A stretch of DNA of 64,000 bases. It comes from Effrenium voratum. Lineage: Eukaryota > Sar > Dinophyceae > Suessiales > Symbiodiniaceae. The notes beneath the pieces are model-generated. The model saw only the letters and a list, made by a program, of their open reading frames with translations. It was not told where the DNA came from and made no database searches. This document shows, piece by piece, positions 10,526 to 21,277 of this stretch (its first letter is position 1; each line of letters begins with the position of its first letter). The stretch lies in NCBI GenBank assembly GCA_963377175.1, contig CAUJNA010000181.1:28501-92500 (forward strand), read 5' to 3'. A program made the position numbers and the translations under genes.

Positions 10526-10612
10526 CGAACCCATGCGCGCCCGAAGAAATCCAACACGCAAAGCGCATTTTGTGGCGATTTCTGGAAGTGGGCTGAAGCA
10601 CTCCAGTATACG
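10526..10612 (+). CDS. Candidate exon, basic
   Basis: After CTCCAG, reads RTHARPKKSNTQSAF, then CGDFWKWAEALQYTPVLQ. Short and isolated. It may belong with the ORF ending at 11136. Confidence 0.3.
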
Positions 10613-10904
10613 CCAGTGCTTCAGGCTGGCATATGATTCTTTTGTGTGTGACATTGTGTGACTGTGGGCGTAAGTCCTATTCAGTCCTGGCGTGTGGCAT
10701 GTCAAAGGAGTGCCGCGTAATAGCCAGTCAATGCCAGTCATGTTGGGCATTACTGAATATTGCATTATTTGCATGAGTATTGCTATGAGTGGCTGAGTAT
10801 TGCTGAGCAGTCGTGAATAGTCGTGAGCTGTCGCTGATTGTCGCTGGCTCCAAGGGGGACAGGTGCCGTTCTTGATATTTCTTGATCATCATGGTGCTGT
10901 CGTG

Positions 10905-11136
10905 CCTTGCGCGGGGGCGCAAGCGCGCCGAGCCGGAGGGGCAGGTCCGGGGCAGTCAGTCCATAGGTCAGTCCGGGGCGATGTCGCGCAGCTCTGCAGC
11001 CAAGTGGTGGCAGTCCATGGCCCCCAACAAGCGGCTTCTCAGCAAAATGCCCGAGCCGCATGTGGCGCAGCCGCTGGTGGTCAAGCAGCCGGCCGTGGTC
11101 ACCCGCCCCTCCAAGGCCACACGATCCAACAAATGA
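10905..11136 (+). CDS. Basic C-terminal ORF, unknown
   Basis: Frame reading RGRKRAEPEGQVRGSQ, then KWWQSMAPNKRLLSKMPEP, and ending TRPSKATRSNK with TGA at 11134-11136. Strongly basic, so possibly a nucleic-acid-binding tail. The upstream part of the gene is unclear (10.24-10.90 kb is mostly intron-like echoes). Confidence 0.45.
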
Positions 11137-11544
11137 CCAAGGCCGAGTTTCGGCAAAGACTGGTAAGATCTGGTAGTAGAGGGGTGATGTATGTTGAAGC
11201 GGTGGTAGGTTGATTGAAGTTCTGAGTTTTCCTGAGTGTTGGCTTTCAGCCATTTTCAACATTTTTCAACATAGATATTCCAGATGTTTCATGCGCGCAA
11301 TGCAGCATTCGCCATGCCACCCGCACATGGCCACACCAGCCGTACCCACCAGCCGTTTTGGAGCGTTTTGGATATGTTTACTATTGTTTCCATATTGTTT
11401 CCGGAATCTTGGCTCTGAGTATCTTTGAGTGACGCAGGTTCAGGTCCGGCTCAGGCTCACACATGCTCACATCAATTCACATCATGTTCGCGCCCGTGCT
11501 TTGCAAGGAGCTAAAGATGAAGCCGGGTCGTGCGGCGCCGGCAG

Positions 11545-11765
11545 TCATCCTCAAGACCGGTGGATGAGAAGCTACGCCAGTCCCGCCAGTCCCACCAGTC
11601 CGGCGTGTTCCTCGATCTCTTTTGCGGGACTGGGCGCGTGGGCGCTGCTGCCGCCAGTCTGGGTGTCATCAGTCACAGCCTGGACATTGTCCGGGGGTAC
11701 GACCTCACAGACCCAGACCTGTCGTCAGTCATCTGCCAGTTCATTTTGGACGGGCACGCGCGGCT
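11545..11765 (+). CDS. C5-methyltransferase-like gene, exon with SAM motif
   Basis: Encodes VFLDLFCGTGRVGAAAASLG followed by SHSLDIVRGYDLTDPDL. DLFCGTG is the SAM-binding motif I of Rossmann methyltransferases, and the following SLDI fits the acidic residue at the end of strand 2 (motif II). The frame is closed upstream by TGA at 11518-11520, so an acceptor between 11521 and 11560 must be used. Three CAGTCCC repeats lie just upstream of the motif. The exon ends near 11765, before AT-rich intron. Confidence 0.65.
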
Positions 11766-12082
11766 AGCCTGCAATTATAGCCAGATTGCAAACTCTGGAA
11801 CCGCTGTGGTCTTGCATTTGCAACCAAGTGCCACTCGGCAGTTTCGATGTTTGATTCATGTTGGTTTCATTTTGGCTCCATCATGCCCCAGTGTCCATCT
11901 CGGACGATGTTTGCTGCGCCTGCTTCGAGTACTCAACTTTGTTGAGATGGGTTGATTGAGTTATGCTGAGTTGTGTTCTGAGTCAGCTAGCACAAGTTTG
12001 CTGTAGACATGCTGTGGATTGCGGGCACATTTTCAATTCTTTTTGAAGTCAGCTTGAGTGTCGGAAGATTATCGGAGCTTGT

Positions 12083-12240
12083 CCGGCCGAGGTCCGGCCT
12101 GATGATGGCGCCGCCGTGCTCGACATTCAGCCGGGCTAGACGAGGTCGCCGCGGGAAGGGCTCAAAGCGAGGCTGGCCGCGGGCAGTCCGGACATCGACT
12201 CATCCTTGGGGGCTTCCCGCCCGCGACCTCACAAAGAAGG
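12083..12240 (+). CDS. C5-methyltransferase-like gene, PPC exon
   Basis: Reads GLMMAPPCSTFSRARRG, then RTSTHPWGLPARDLTKKD. PPC in the phrase APPCxTFS matches motif IV of cytosine-C5 methyltransferases, which carries the catalytic Cys. The HPWGLP phrase after it recurs, as far as I recall, in dinoflagellate proteins of this type. Whether it methylates DNA, RNA or nothing cannot be told from sequence. Confidence 0.6.
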
Positions 12241-12379
12241 ACACCGCGTGTCGGAATCGCATCGGCTGTTTGTTGGAAAGTCGGAGCATGACTACGGAAA
12301 GAGAAGCACGAGAGATCACGAGAGTATGTGTTTGTGTTGTTTTTGCACAGCACTGTGTCTGCTGCCTGGCCGCAGGAGC

Positions 12380-12520
12380 ACGAGGCCGTTTTGAACGGCA
12401 ACGCCTGCCTGAAGTTCTGCATTCGCGTGATACAGTGCGCGCGGCGCCGGGCTGTACGCGCTGGCCTTGAGCAACCAAAGCTATCGCTGATGTGGTCTGT
12501 CGCCGAGCTCCTCCAGGACA
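12380..12520 (+). CDS. C5-methyltransferase-like gene, third exon
   Basis: Reads LNGNACLKFCIRVIQCARRR, then GLEQPKLSLMWSVAELLQ. In relatives this position carries ENP or EHP followed by SxxW. Here it is EQP, so the acidic motif VI residue is present but the flanking residue differs. Ends before GACAGCCC-type echoes near 12520. Confidence 0.5.
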
Positions 12521-12839
12521 GCCCGGGCGGGCTCCACCAAACCTGCTGTTTGTAAGCCCGGCATGTGTTCAGCAATGTCCAGCACGTTCGCTGTTGTTAA
12601 GTTGTGATTACATGTTATTACCATGTTTTTCCATTTGCATCTTGCCACCTCTCGGCACCTTCGCGAGATCGTTGCGTGATGTTGCGTATATTGATCGATA
12701 TATACTTTTATATCGATGTTAGTCGTGAGCAGCGTATTTTGTCGTAACCTGGCGCGCTATGTATGATGCTGAATGAGTCGCTGAGTAGATCTGGGTTCTG
12801 TGTCGCATCGTTTGACGGTTCTGCTGAGGAGATGCAGGC

Positions 12840-13143
12840 CCTACCCCCAGCAGTTGGCTATCAGGACAAGGTCATCACCATGTGCGTGTTTGGCGCGCCC
12901 CATGTGAAGCCGACGCGCCTGGCTCTCTGGGCAGTCGATTCGGGCGTATGCGACCGCATCTTCTCCAAGCGACAGTGCCATCCAGTCAGACAGGCCAAAC
13001 GCCAGAGGACTGTGTGCCAGTTCTCTGGCCAGGAGCACCATGTGCTGAGCGGCCTAGCCGCCGGTGGGAGAGGCTTCAGGACCCGATCCGCGCAGGAGTA
13101 CCCAGTTGCGCTGGCAGAAAGCCTTGCACGGACTCTCTGCTGA
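12840..13143 (+). CDS. C5-methyltransferase-like gene, terminal exon
   Basis: Contains VFGAPHVKPTRLALW, CHPVRQAKRQ, a GQEHH segment and TRSAQEYPVALAESLA, then TGA at 13141-13143. The order G-x(4)-KPTRL, then a Cys/His patch, then AxxYP near the C-terminus is shared with the exon at the right end of this window. The left edge is uncertain. Confidence 0.6.
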
Positions 13144-14098
13144 TCTCTGCTGAGTCTCCCGGCCAGTCCTCCTACACACTCATGATATATATATATATAT
13201 ATGTATACATATTGTATACATAAATATGGGCACACACGTGCACACGGGTATTAGAAAATAGTTGGGAGACAGCAGTTGCACAATGTTGCGAGCACACTCA
13301 GAGAAACGGAGTGCGAGAGAGGGGGAAAACTGCACAGGCCAGCGTTAGCCAGGATGCGTGCGTATGCGCGCACACACAATCGCACGCACTCACACCCTCA
13401 CGCGCCACATAGATCCACATAGCACAGGGGCGTTGCGTGATGGTGTGTGTCTAGCCGTGTGTGGGATTGTGCGTGTGCATATGTGTTCATGGCAGTCCCC
13501 AGGCGTCCTTGTTCATTTGGCAATATTCGGCAGGTGTTTGTACGGTGTTTGTTGCGAGGGGGAAGGACGACGTAGGACGACTGCCTGCTATGGGATTACA
13601 TGATGATTACATGGGATTACTACGGGCAGCATCATGCAGCATCTATTTAATTTTGTTCATTTTTTGTTCACACTTTCCTGTTGTCTCGCGCCTGTCTTAG
13701 GGAGCCCACTCTTGTTGGGATGTGTTTGAACAGGAAAGGAGGACCATGGAGGACCCACGAAGAAGGCATTTTTGCACCCGCATTTCAATCTCATTTCATG
13801 TCATTTCCTTTTTTGAAAGAGACTAGTTATGACATAGTTATGACCAGTTTCCTTGAGGGGAGAAGACTATAGAAGACTTGCACGTGGATTTCTGAAGCAA
13901 GAATTGATGACGTATGATGACGTGCTGATGACAGTTGGCAAGATTGTCCACGTGTTTCACCCTGTGCTTTTCCGTAATTTTCCAGGACTTCCTGAATCTT
14001 TCTGAGGCTTCTAGAATTCTCTGGGATGTTATGAAATGTTCGGAGCGGTTCGGGGCGTTGATGGAGCACATATGTAGCATTATGTAGCTGTCCATGTC
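13144..14098. other. Non-coding stretch with AT and CA microsatellites
   Basis: (AT)n at about 13184-13202, CA/GC-rich runs at 13365-13420, then echoed words. Nothing convincing as an exon. Confidence 0.4.
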
Positions 14099-14651
14099 TT
14101 GCGCCTTTGTTTGCACACGTGCGTGGAGGAGTGGCCGCTTCCATCCGCCACCACATTGCCGCGCTGCACAGCCGCTGAGGTCATGCCGAGGTCAGTCCCC
14201 CAGGCCTGGTGGGAGACTGGCGCACACGATGTGCGCACGGGGCGCACTCCACGTGTGCTGCGTTCGACAATATTAGACAGACCTGAGTTGCAAGCCAGGC
14301 CATGCCGTTGCAAGATGTTGCAAGCGCCAGTCAAGATCCAGCTGCCCCTTCACTCGTGTTTTGCGGGCCGGAGGCAAGAAGAGGCTGGGCAGGGCTGGGC
14401 GATGCTGGGCGTCTGGATGTCTCTGGGCATCTCTCGGCATCTCTAGGCGCTTCGGCTGCCACATCATTTCAGCGTTGTTTCGCAGCATGTCGTGCATGGT
14501 GGGCTCTTGGGCCACAGTCATTTTTATGTCATGTTTGCGCTCAACGGAATCTCTGCAAATCTCAACAGCTATCATGGCTGCCATTTGCGCCCTCACTGTG
14601 CGTCGTGAGGCCAAGCGGTGGCTGCGTGTGGCCGCGGCTGAGCGATGCTGA
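14099..14651 (+). CDS. Uncertain candidate exons
   Basis: Two pieces have some coding character: 14099-14280 (PQAWWETGAHDVRTGRTPRV in one frame) and 14588-14651 (ALTVRREAKRWLRVAAAERC, then TGA at 14649-14651). The sequence between (14380-14560) is echo-type intron. They may be the end of one small gene. No family recognised and the frame choice is insecure. Confidence 0.25.
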
Positions 14652-15236
14652 ATGATGCTGAGCCCGGCAGTCCATATCTAGGTCATGTCCAGTCACACAC
14701 GCCGCCCAGCCACGTCCAGGCTGCAGCGGCGCATCATGGCGCATCGGTAATTCCTCGCCAAATATTTAGTGGGCCAGTTGCGCTAGCATGCACTAGCTCA
14801 GCATAGCTCAGCATCTCCCGTGGGTATGTGTGGATTACAGCTGGCACGCTGGTGCATGACGGTGTAATATGTTCAAAAGAAGTTTAGAAGGAACTTCCGT
14901 GTTACGGCAACTAATTGAAAGCTAGCTCTCTGAGACAAATGACAAGAGAAGGAATAAGCCCGCGAGAAATGCGCGCGCGTGTGGCAGGGGAATAGAAAGT
15001 CGCAAAAAGCGTGGCCCTGTGCGTGAATCGGCATTTTCGAAGATGAGAAAGTCGCAAAAAGCGTGGCCCTGTGCGCGAATCGGCGTCTCTGGAGATGCGA
15101 AAGCTAGCCTGTCCGCGGAGTCTGGTCGGAGCGGTCTCGGAGCGGGCTCGGAGCATCTCGGAGCGGGCTCGGAGCGGGATCAGAGCGGGCTCAGAGCGGG
15201 GTCGGCGCCGGGCCCATTGGCACGGCGACGCAGAGG

Positions 15237-15430
15237 TTTCGCAAGGTTTAAATTGCGTGGCAGGCGCAGCATTCTGGTGAGGTCGGGTGCAGATTTCGTG
15301 GCAGGCGCAGCACTTTCACAAGGTCATGTACAGATTTCGTGGCAGGCGCAGCATTTTGGCAAGGTCGGGCGCAGATTTCGTGGCAGGCGCAGCACTTTCG
15401 TAAGGTCAAGTGCCAAATTCGTGGCAGGCG
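15237..15430 (+). repeat. 41-bp tandem array (GTGGCAGGCGCAGCA type)
   Basis: Five units whose GGCAGGCGC cores start near 15259, 15299, 15341, 15382 and 15423, i.e. 40-42 bp apart. The same unit, more diverged, makes up 38570-38880. Confidence 0.85.
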
Positions 15431-15435
15431 CAAGG

Positions 15436-15660
15436 TCAACTTTCGCAGCCGGGGCTTGAAAATCGCAACTTTTATGAAGTCAACTTTCGCAGCTGGGGCT
15501 CCAAAATCGCAACTAATAAGTACGAAAGTAGTACGTGAAGTCCACTTTCGCATCTGGGGCTTGAAAATCGCAACTTTTAAGTCCGAAAGTAGTACGCTCC
15601 ACTTTCGCAGCCGGGGCTCGAAAATCGCAACTTTTAAGTCCGAAAGTAGATCGAAAGTAG
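15436..15660 (+). repeat. Tandem array (TTTCGCAGCCGGGGCT type)
   Basis: Four units of about 45-60 bp, each with CTTTCGCA, GGGGCT and AAAATCGCAAC, separated by AAGTCCGAAAGTAGTACG. Not seen in the second composite copy. Confidence 0.8.
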
Positions 15661-16502
15661 TACGGATAAAGAGAGAGAGAGAGAGAGATAGATAGAAAAT
15701 GATAGAAAGATAAATACACAGATAGATACACAGAGAGATAGATAGATAGACAGATAAATAGATAGAGATAGAGGTAAATAAAAAAAAGAAAGAGAGATAG
15801 AGAGATAGATAGATAGAAAGATAGAAAGATGTGTAGATATACAGAGAGAGAGAGAAATATAGCTAGATAGATAAGTAAAAAGAGAGATAAAAAGATTGAT
15901 AAATACACGAGAGATAGATAGATAGATAGATAGATAGATAAAGAGTGAGAGAGAGAGATAGATAGATAGAGAGATAGATGGATAGATAGATAGAGATAGA
16001 GAGAGAGATAAAGAGATAGATAAATAGATAGATAGGTAGATAGAGATTCATAAACAGATAGAGAGATAGATAGAGAGGTGGGGAGATAGATAGATAGAGA
16101 GAGAGAGATAGACAGATAAGCAGATTGATAGCTAACACGAGAGATAGGTAGATAGATAGGTAGAGAAAGATAGATAGATTGATAGATAGACAGAGAAGAG
16201 ACAAAATAAAGAACAGCACAAAAACAAGCAAACAAAAGAAAGAAAGAAAAGACAGATAGAAAGAAGGAAAGAAGGGAGGAAGGAAGCAAAGAAAGGAAGA
16301 AAGGAAGAATGACGGAGAAAAAAGAAACAATGAAAAGGAAGAAGAAGAGAAAAAGAGTCAAGAAAAGAAAGAGAAAGATAACTATAGTTTTTATATGTTT
16401 GAAACTTCCGCCCACCGGCTTTGCCGGCTCTACTGGTTAATGTAATATGGGGCACCAAAGGGCGATATTCATGGCGTGGCCATGCGTGGCCCGATGTGCC
16501 CA

Positions 16503-16608
16503 AACATACGGGACATCAGGCGGCAGTCATACCTCGGCATTGGCAGACGATGGCAGACGCACGTGTGGATTTTGAGCGAGCTGAAGAAAGTCATGACCAG
16601 CGGAGGCT
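16503..16608 (+). CDS. Candidate exon
   Basis: One frame reads NIRDIRRQSYLGIGRRWQTH, then VWILSELKKVMTSGG, to a GTAGGC donor at about 16609. A second + frame is also open across it. No family recognised. Confidence 0.3.
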
Positions 16609-16865
16609 GGTAGGCATCTGGTAGGCGGTTGTGCGATTGCCGCATGAGTGCTGAAGGCTCGAGCTGAGAGATATTGAGAAATAGTCGCTGCTAAGGTGTT
16701 AGCCTTTCCCCGCTCGCCATGTTTGAAGTGTTTTTGCTGGCGATCTTCATGTTTGGATATGTTTGGTGTCCTCGTTGGACGGTGTATTTGTCCAAAGGCT
16801 GGCAACGGGAGTATTTGGAACAAAGTCCCGTCTGAGCCAGAGATCTTTGTTGTGATGATGTTGTG

Positions 16866-17023
16866 ATGGGCCCCACGTCGGAGTGCTATCGCAAGGGCCC
16901 AGGCTGCGGTGTGAAACAGTTCTCCAAGAAAATGCGCGAGTTGAGGCCTTGCAATGTGTGGTGGAGGCTAATTCAGATGCACTATGTCAGTGCTGCGACA
17001 GTGCTAAGGCGTGCTGCATCATG
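16866..17023 (+). CDS. Candidate ATG-initiated small ORF or exon
   Basis: ATG at 16866 starts a 52-codon frame (MGPTSECYRKGPGCGVKQFS, then KKMRELRPCNVWWRLIQMHY), closed by TGA at 17021-17023. Basic, Cys- and Trp-containing, with good coding character. Could be an exon spliced before the stop. Confidence 0.35.
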
Positions 17024-17884
17024 ATGCTGCAAGCGGCTATGACACATTTTGCTCGATCACACAGGGTCACGCAATGTCACGCAGGCGTCACTGATCATCA
17101 TTAATTTACCATACAAGTTGGTGTGGGAGGGAGCTGCCATGAGCTGCCCACCATTGCAATACCATTGCATACATTTGCATACCATTGCCCGCCGACTAAC
17201 GCGCCCTGGCTCCAGTCGACAGTCGCAAACTCGCAGTGAGTCACAGAGAGCTCACGACGCGCCGCGTAAGTCAAAAAGCAAAGCATAGCCAAGCGCTGTC
17301 GGCCGGGCTGGCCTCGAGACATGTCGAGAATTCTCAAGACCGTGTTCGTGTTACTTCGCGCGCCTTACCACGCAACTAATTCGCGCACGATTCGCAAAGC
17401 TAACTTGCATATCACTACAGCTAGCTTGGCTCAGTCAGGAAATGTTGAGTTGACAGTTGTCCTTGAGTTTCCATGCCTTCAGCATCCATGAGCATTCCAT
17501 GAGCTGTGCGACTGGTCGCCGTGCGTTTGACATTAATTGGTCACATTAGCGGCTGAGGGCTCGCCATATCTCGACATGGCGACGTGGCGATTGGAGGAAC
17601 GCATGCGGGTGTCGGGAGAAACAGTCGGGGCGGTTGACTGCCGCCTGGCTCTTCTTGGACCTTCTTGGAATCTTCTTGGGATCTTCTTGGGTATTCTTTG
17701 TTCTGGCGAGTATTGGTACATAGTATTGGTGAGATTTGGTGAGTGGTCTTCCACACACTTTTGCGCGTGTTCGCTATGTGTTCGCTTCGGGCCACTGTCA
17801 GTCTCGCAGGGACTTTCTGACAAACCGCGTCTGCCTGCCTCAGCCAAGGTTATTGGCATCCGCCGGACGGGAGCAGGGCGCTAC

Positions 17885-18236
17885 GCAGCCTAAAGCGAGC
17901 TGAAGCATACGCCAAAGAGCACGGGCTTCCGGAGCCGCCTCGGCGAAGACAAGAACATCCTGCAGCTGTGCGCTGCTGGGCGCAGAGCGCAGATGAGACA
18001 TGTTGACACGCAGATGAGTGCAGCTTCACTATGTTTCATTTGTTTGTTGCATCTTGACGCACTCAGTTTCCCCTCGACCTCACATGAACGCGTGAACGAT
18101 CGTGAAACATCGTGAGCGTGCGCGAATGTGGCTGAGTGAGGCCCTGGCACGGCCAGTCCCATAGCCCAAGCTGCCCACGCGGCTGACGCCGTCTCAGCAG
18201 GCGCACGGAATCCTGCGCTGTGTGACGATGTGTGAC
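17885..18236 (+). CDS. Two candidate exons
   Basis: About 17885-18000 reads FRSRLGEDKNILQLCAAGRR in one frame. About 18145-18236 reads SPIAQAAHAADAVSAGARNP, then a TGA. Between them is echo-type intron (CGTGAACGATCGTGAAAC). Their connection and frames are not secure. Confidence 0.25.
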
Positions 18237-18532
18237 GGCGGGTGACATTATGTAGATGGCACAAAATGACATCAAAATGACGGCAAACAGTCCGCGAATC
18301 GAGAGCAAAGTTTGGCGAAAAGAAGATTGACGTGCCAGGGAATTGGTGGTGCATGAAAGATCATGAGAGGCTCAAGAATTCTAAGTGGTTCTTAGCACCA
18401 ATGAGCCCCGTGGAAAAGGCCACAGAGAGAGAGAGAGAGAGAGACTGCATGACAGGGAACGTTATGGGGACGTTGGGGCATACCGGGGCTATATGATGGC
18501 GCGTATGCTTGAATCAATCCTGAATACTGCGC

Positions 18533-18642
18533 CAGGTGGTGCGGGGGAAGGGCTGGCTTCCAGAGGAGTGCTTGCTCGCCAGTCTGAACCTGTTCCGGAA
18601 GCTGCCCTCCATGGACAGGCGGCGTTGGAAGCAGGCTGCAGG
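18533..18642 (+). CDS. Candidate exon, helical basic
   Basis: Acceptor GCCAG before GTGGTGCG. Reads VRGKGWLPEECLLASLNLFR, then KLPSMDRRRWKQAAG, before a GGATGCAGGATGATGCAG echo. Clean coding character. Probably in one gene with the exon ending at 19276. Confidence 0.4.
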
Positions 18643-19045
18643 GGGATGCAGGATGATGCAGGGGGCCTTCCACGGCATCTTGTTGGTAGGCTTGATGTGT
18701 CTTGATGTCATCTTGATGTCACTTGCACAGAGTCGTCCCCATTTGGTTAGACACAAGCCAGAGATGCTGCGCTCACCCCCTGGCAGCCGCAGAACTCTAC
18801 AAGATTATCACAAGATTCCTTTAGGGCCACATCCAGACACATCCAGAGATACATAGAGATACTGTGCTCACATGTGCCTACGCAGTAGGCCGCAGAACGC
18901 CAAGTGCCTGCGCTAGGACAATCGTGTCACATCGTGTCTCACGTTGGCCTGCAAGTGTTCAAGATACCTATAGGATCCTATAGGGCCGCGTGGGCCACGT
19001 CGGGAGACCCGTGCTCAATTCTATCTGCGCGAGCAAAGGCAGGCT

Positions 19046-19276
19046 ATGGCAGGCTGGCTCCGCATGGCTCCGCAGTGGAGGAGCTGGATGCATGATTGGA
19101 TCAAGAAAGGGAACAGGCCACACATTCGAGCACTCAGCGCGGTCTGTCAGCTAGCCGCTAGCCAGGCTCAGAGCCAGAAAGTCGTCGCGCAGCAGGGGTG
19201 GACTGCGCGGCGAGGCCAGCAGCCGATGGCACGTGCAGCCGCAACGTGGCAGGGGAGAGCGGTCCAAGACAAGTGA
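19046..19276 (+). CDS. Candidate terminal exon, Gln/Ala-rich basic
   Basis: Reads WRSWMHDWIKKGNRPHIRAL, then SAVCQLAASQAQSQKVVAQQ, and ends GRAVQDK with TGA at 19274-19276. A further weak candidate (AVEDGGIVLAAQAHLRALQL) lies at 19399-19518. Function unknown. Confidence 0.4.
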   Translation: MAGWLRMAPQWRSWMHDWIKKGNRPHIRALSAVCQLAASQAQSQKVVAQQGWTARRGQQPMARAAATWQGRAVQDK

Positions 19277-19933
19277 AGAGAGCGCATGCTCGCGCGGGCT
19301 GGTAGGAGACTAGCAGGGTCCTGCGCGCCAGCGCGCGCCAGTCGTTTTTACAATGTTTTTGCATGTTTTTACTCTCACACAGTGAGATTTACTGAGTGCT
19401 GTGGAAGATGGCGGAATCGTTCTGGCCGCTCAGGCACACCTGCGGGCTCTACAACTGCAGAGCTTGAGAGCCTTCCCTCGCCACTTGCCGTGTTGCCGAG
19501 GGGCATGTGGTTATCAGGTCTGTGGGCCAGGGCGCTGTGGAATCTGAATGAATCTGAAAATAATCTGATAATGCGCTTCCCTGGTGAGCTGCCAGCTCCT
19601 GCCTGGACCTGCCTGGTGTGTCATGGTGCGTCCTAGAATTTCCAAGAGAGATGCAGAGCGGGAGGCGCCAGGGTCTGTTGGCGCATGTTGGCGCATGTTG
19701 GCAATGTTCGGCATCCCTCCGGCTCTCTTGTGGCAGTCATAAGCATATCGTAAGCTTACTGTGATTTACGGTTAGCGTGTTGGTCACAGTCAAAGCAATT
19801 GAAAATAATGGAAAGCTCTTGGAGATTCTTGGCACGGCGACCGGGAAACTCACGGAGACAGGGAAGTCACGATGCAGTGAAGTCACGATGCTGTGAAGTC
19901 ACGATGCAGTCACGCCATGTCACGCCTGACTCC

Positions 19934-20557
19934 ATGAGGCTGCCACGGGTCGTGCTGTACCCCTGCAACCAGAATGCCGAGGAGTTCAACGGCGCCAGTT
20001 TCGGAAACGTTGGGTGCTTTTTCCACAGCTGTGTTGCTGGCATGGACTTCCTGGCTGGTGGGGAGTGGCAAGTTGAGCCGGAGTGGTGCCGGTCAGTCTT
20101 GCAGCGCGGCACAGCAGCCGCGGATGTGTGGAACAACGAAGTGGAGCCACTCATTGCAGCTGAGGTTGGGGCGCAGCTTGGCGGGTTCGTGTGCGTTGCG
20201 CAGGTGAAGCATTGGGCTGGCAAGGCAAGTCTGGAGTTGTGGCCAGCCATGCGGCCCATCGTTGGGTTGCTGAACACTGCGTCCCAGACTGAGTCCACGC
20301 CAGTCATGCAGCTGAAGGATTTGGCCGCTCACCAACATGATCCGCAGGTGCGCTCTGTGCACTTGATTCTCTCATGCGACAAGTTTTCTGTAGCTGTCAG
20401 TCACCAGACCCACATTTGGCATTGGGATCCACATGCTGCAGACCCAGACAGAAGTGCTCAATGCCTGGCCGTCATCGCTCGCTCCTGGGAGCAGGTTGTG
20501 GACGTAATGTGTGCGCGGGGGACATACCGGGCCGAAGCAGCCGCCCGTTGGCGCCTC
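19934..20557 (+). CDS. Gene G1 exon 1, possible papain-fold protein
   Basis: ATG at 19934 (MRLPRVVLYP) or an acceptor just before it, after a run of TCACGATGCAG echoes. About 208 codons. GNVGCFFHSCVAGMDF places a Cys in an N-x(3)-CxxH setting near the N-terminus, and about 120 residues later SHQTHIWHWDPHAADP gives a His followed by a WDPH turn. Cys early and His-Asp late is the layout of papain-like and OTU/tegument-type thiol proteases, so this is a possible peptidase, but no family match can be claimed. A donor at 20558 matches phase with 20741. Confidence 0.45.
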
Positions 20558-20740
20558 GTCGCTCCACCCGGCACTGGTTTGCGTTTGTGTCCTTTTGTGG
20601 TGGCTTGAGCAAGCCCTGCGCACTTTGTCCGGAGAACTACGTAGAAGGGCATAACTTTCTGGGCTAGGCTGTGACAGGCTGTGTGGCACTGTGCGGCGCA
20701 TCTTACTGCATCTTATGCGCATCTTAGGTACTCTTTCCAG

Positions 20741-21211
20741 ATCACTGACGCCGAGCCCGTGCAGTGGCAGAGCATATGCACTTGGCACTGGCGAGCAGAG
20801 AAGTATCAGCGAGAAGACGCAGCAGGCGAGGCCACAGGCGGAGGAATGCAGACGTGGCGAAGCTCTGTGAGCACCAGGCCATCTGCGGCCAGCCAGGAAG
20901 CGGCCGCAGTGTCAACGCCAGTGGAGAAAGAGGCTGCGGACGCCAACATGGAGGATGCCCAGTCAGTTTCTGACACAGAAAGTGAGGCCAGAGGCAGTGC
21001 AGCGCAGACGTGGCTGAGCTCGGTTAGGGCCAGGTCATCTGCAGCCGGCCACGGTGGCGCCGTGGCAACGCCAGTCAAGAAAGAGGCTCTGGACGCCAGC
21101 GTGGAGGACGAGCCTTTGGTAACACCCGTCAAGACAGAGCCGGGCACATCTCGCAGAGACCAAGACAAGCGGCCTGGACCAGTGCCCAGCCAAGCGCAGG
21201 GCAGTCACTGA
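20741..21211 (+). CDS. Gene G1 exon 2, duplicated low-complexity tail
   Basis: Follows TTTCCAG in phase 0. ITDAEPVQWQSICTWHW, then two copies of a 52-residue unit starting QTWRSSVSTRPSAAS and QTWLSSVRARSSAAG (CAGACGTGG at 20849 and again at 21005, 156 bp apart), each with a TPVxKEAxDA motif rich in Ser, Glu and Asp. Ends TGA at 21209-21211 after SQAQGSH. Probably a disordered, acidic tail. The next ATG in the same frame is 67 bp downstream. Confidence 0.5.
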   Translation: MTDAEPVQWQSICTWHWRAEKYQREDAAGEATGGGMQTWRSSVSTRPSAASQEAAAVSTPVEKEAADANMEDAQSVSDTESEARGSAAQTWLSSVRARSSAAGHGGAVATPVKKEALDASVEDEPLVTPVKTEPGTSRRDQDKRPGPVPSQAQGSH

Positions 21212-21277
21212 CCCACCAGTCCCCAGCCAGCCAGCCAGCCTGCCTGCCCCGTGTTCTGGCCCACGTCTCCAAGCCAA

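Larger units (their letters stand above)
14880..16395. repeat. Composite dispersed repeat, copy 1
   Basis: Starts with a block (about 14883-14932) nearly identical to 38258-38308 (shared core AACTAATTGAAAGCTAGC). It continues with GGAGCGGGCTC repeats, a tandem array of about 41 bp (15237-15430), a second tandem array (15436-15660), and a long degenerate GATA/AGAG tract (15664-16380). Copy 2 at 38258-39670 has the same order except for the second array. Origin unknown; it could be a non-autonomous element with a satellite body and a microsatellite tail. Confidence 0.7.

Noticed and set aside
15513..16415. 300-codon frame on the - strand, rich in Ser, Ile, Tyr and Leu
   Set aside because: It is the translation of a GATA/AGAG microsatellite; composition is fully explained by the repeat.
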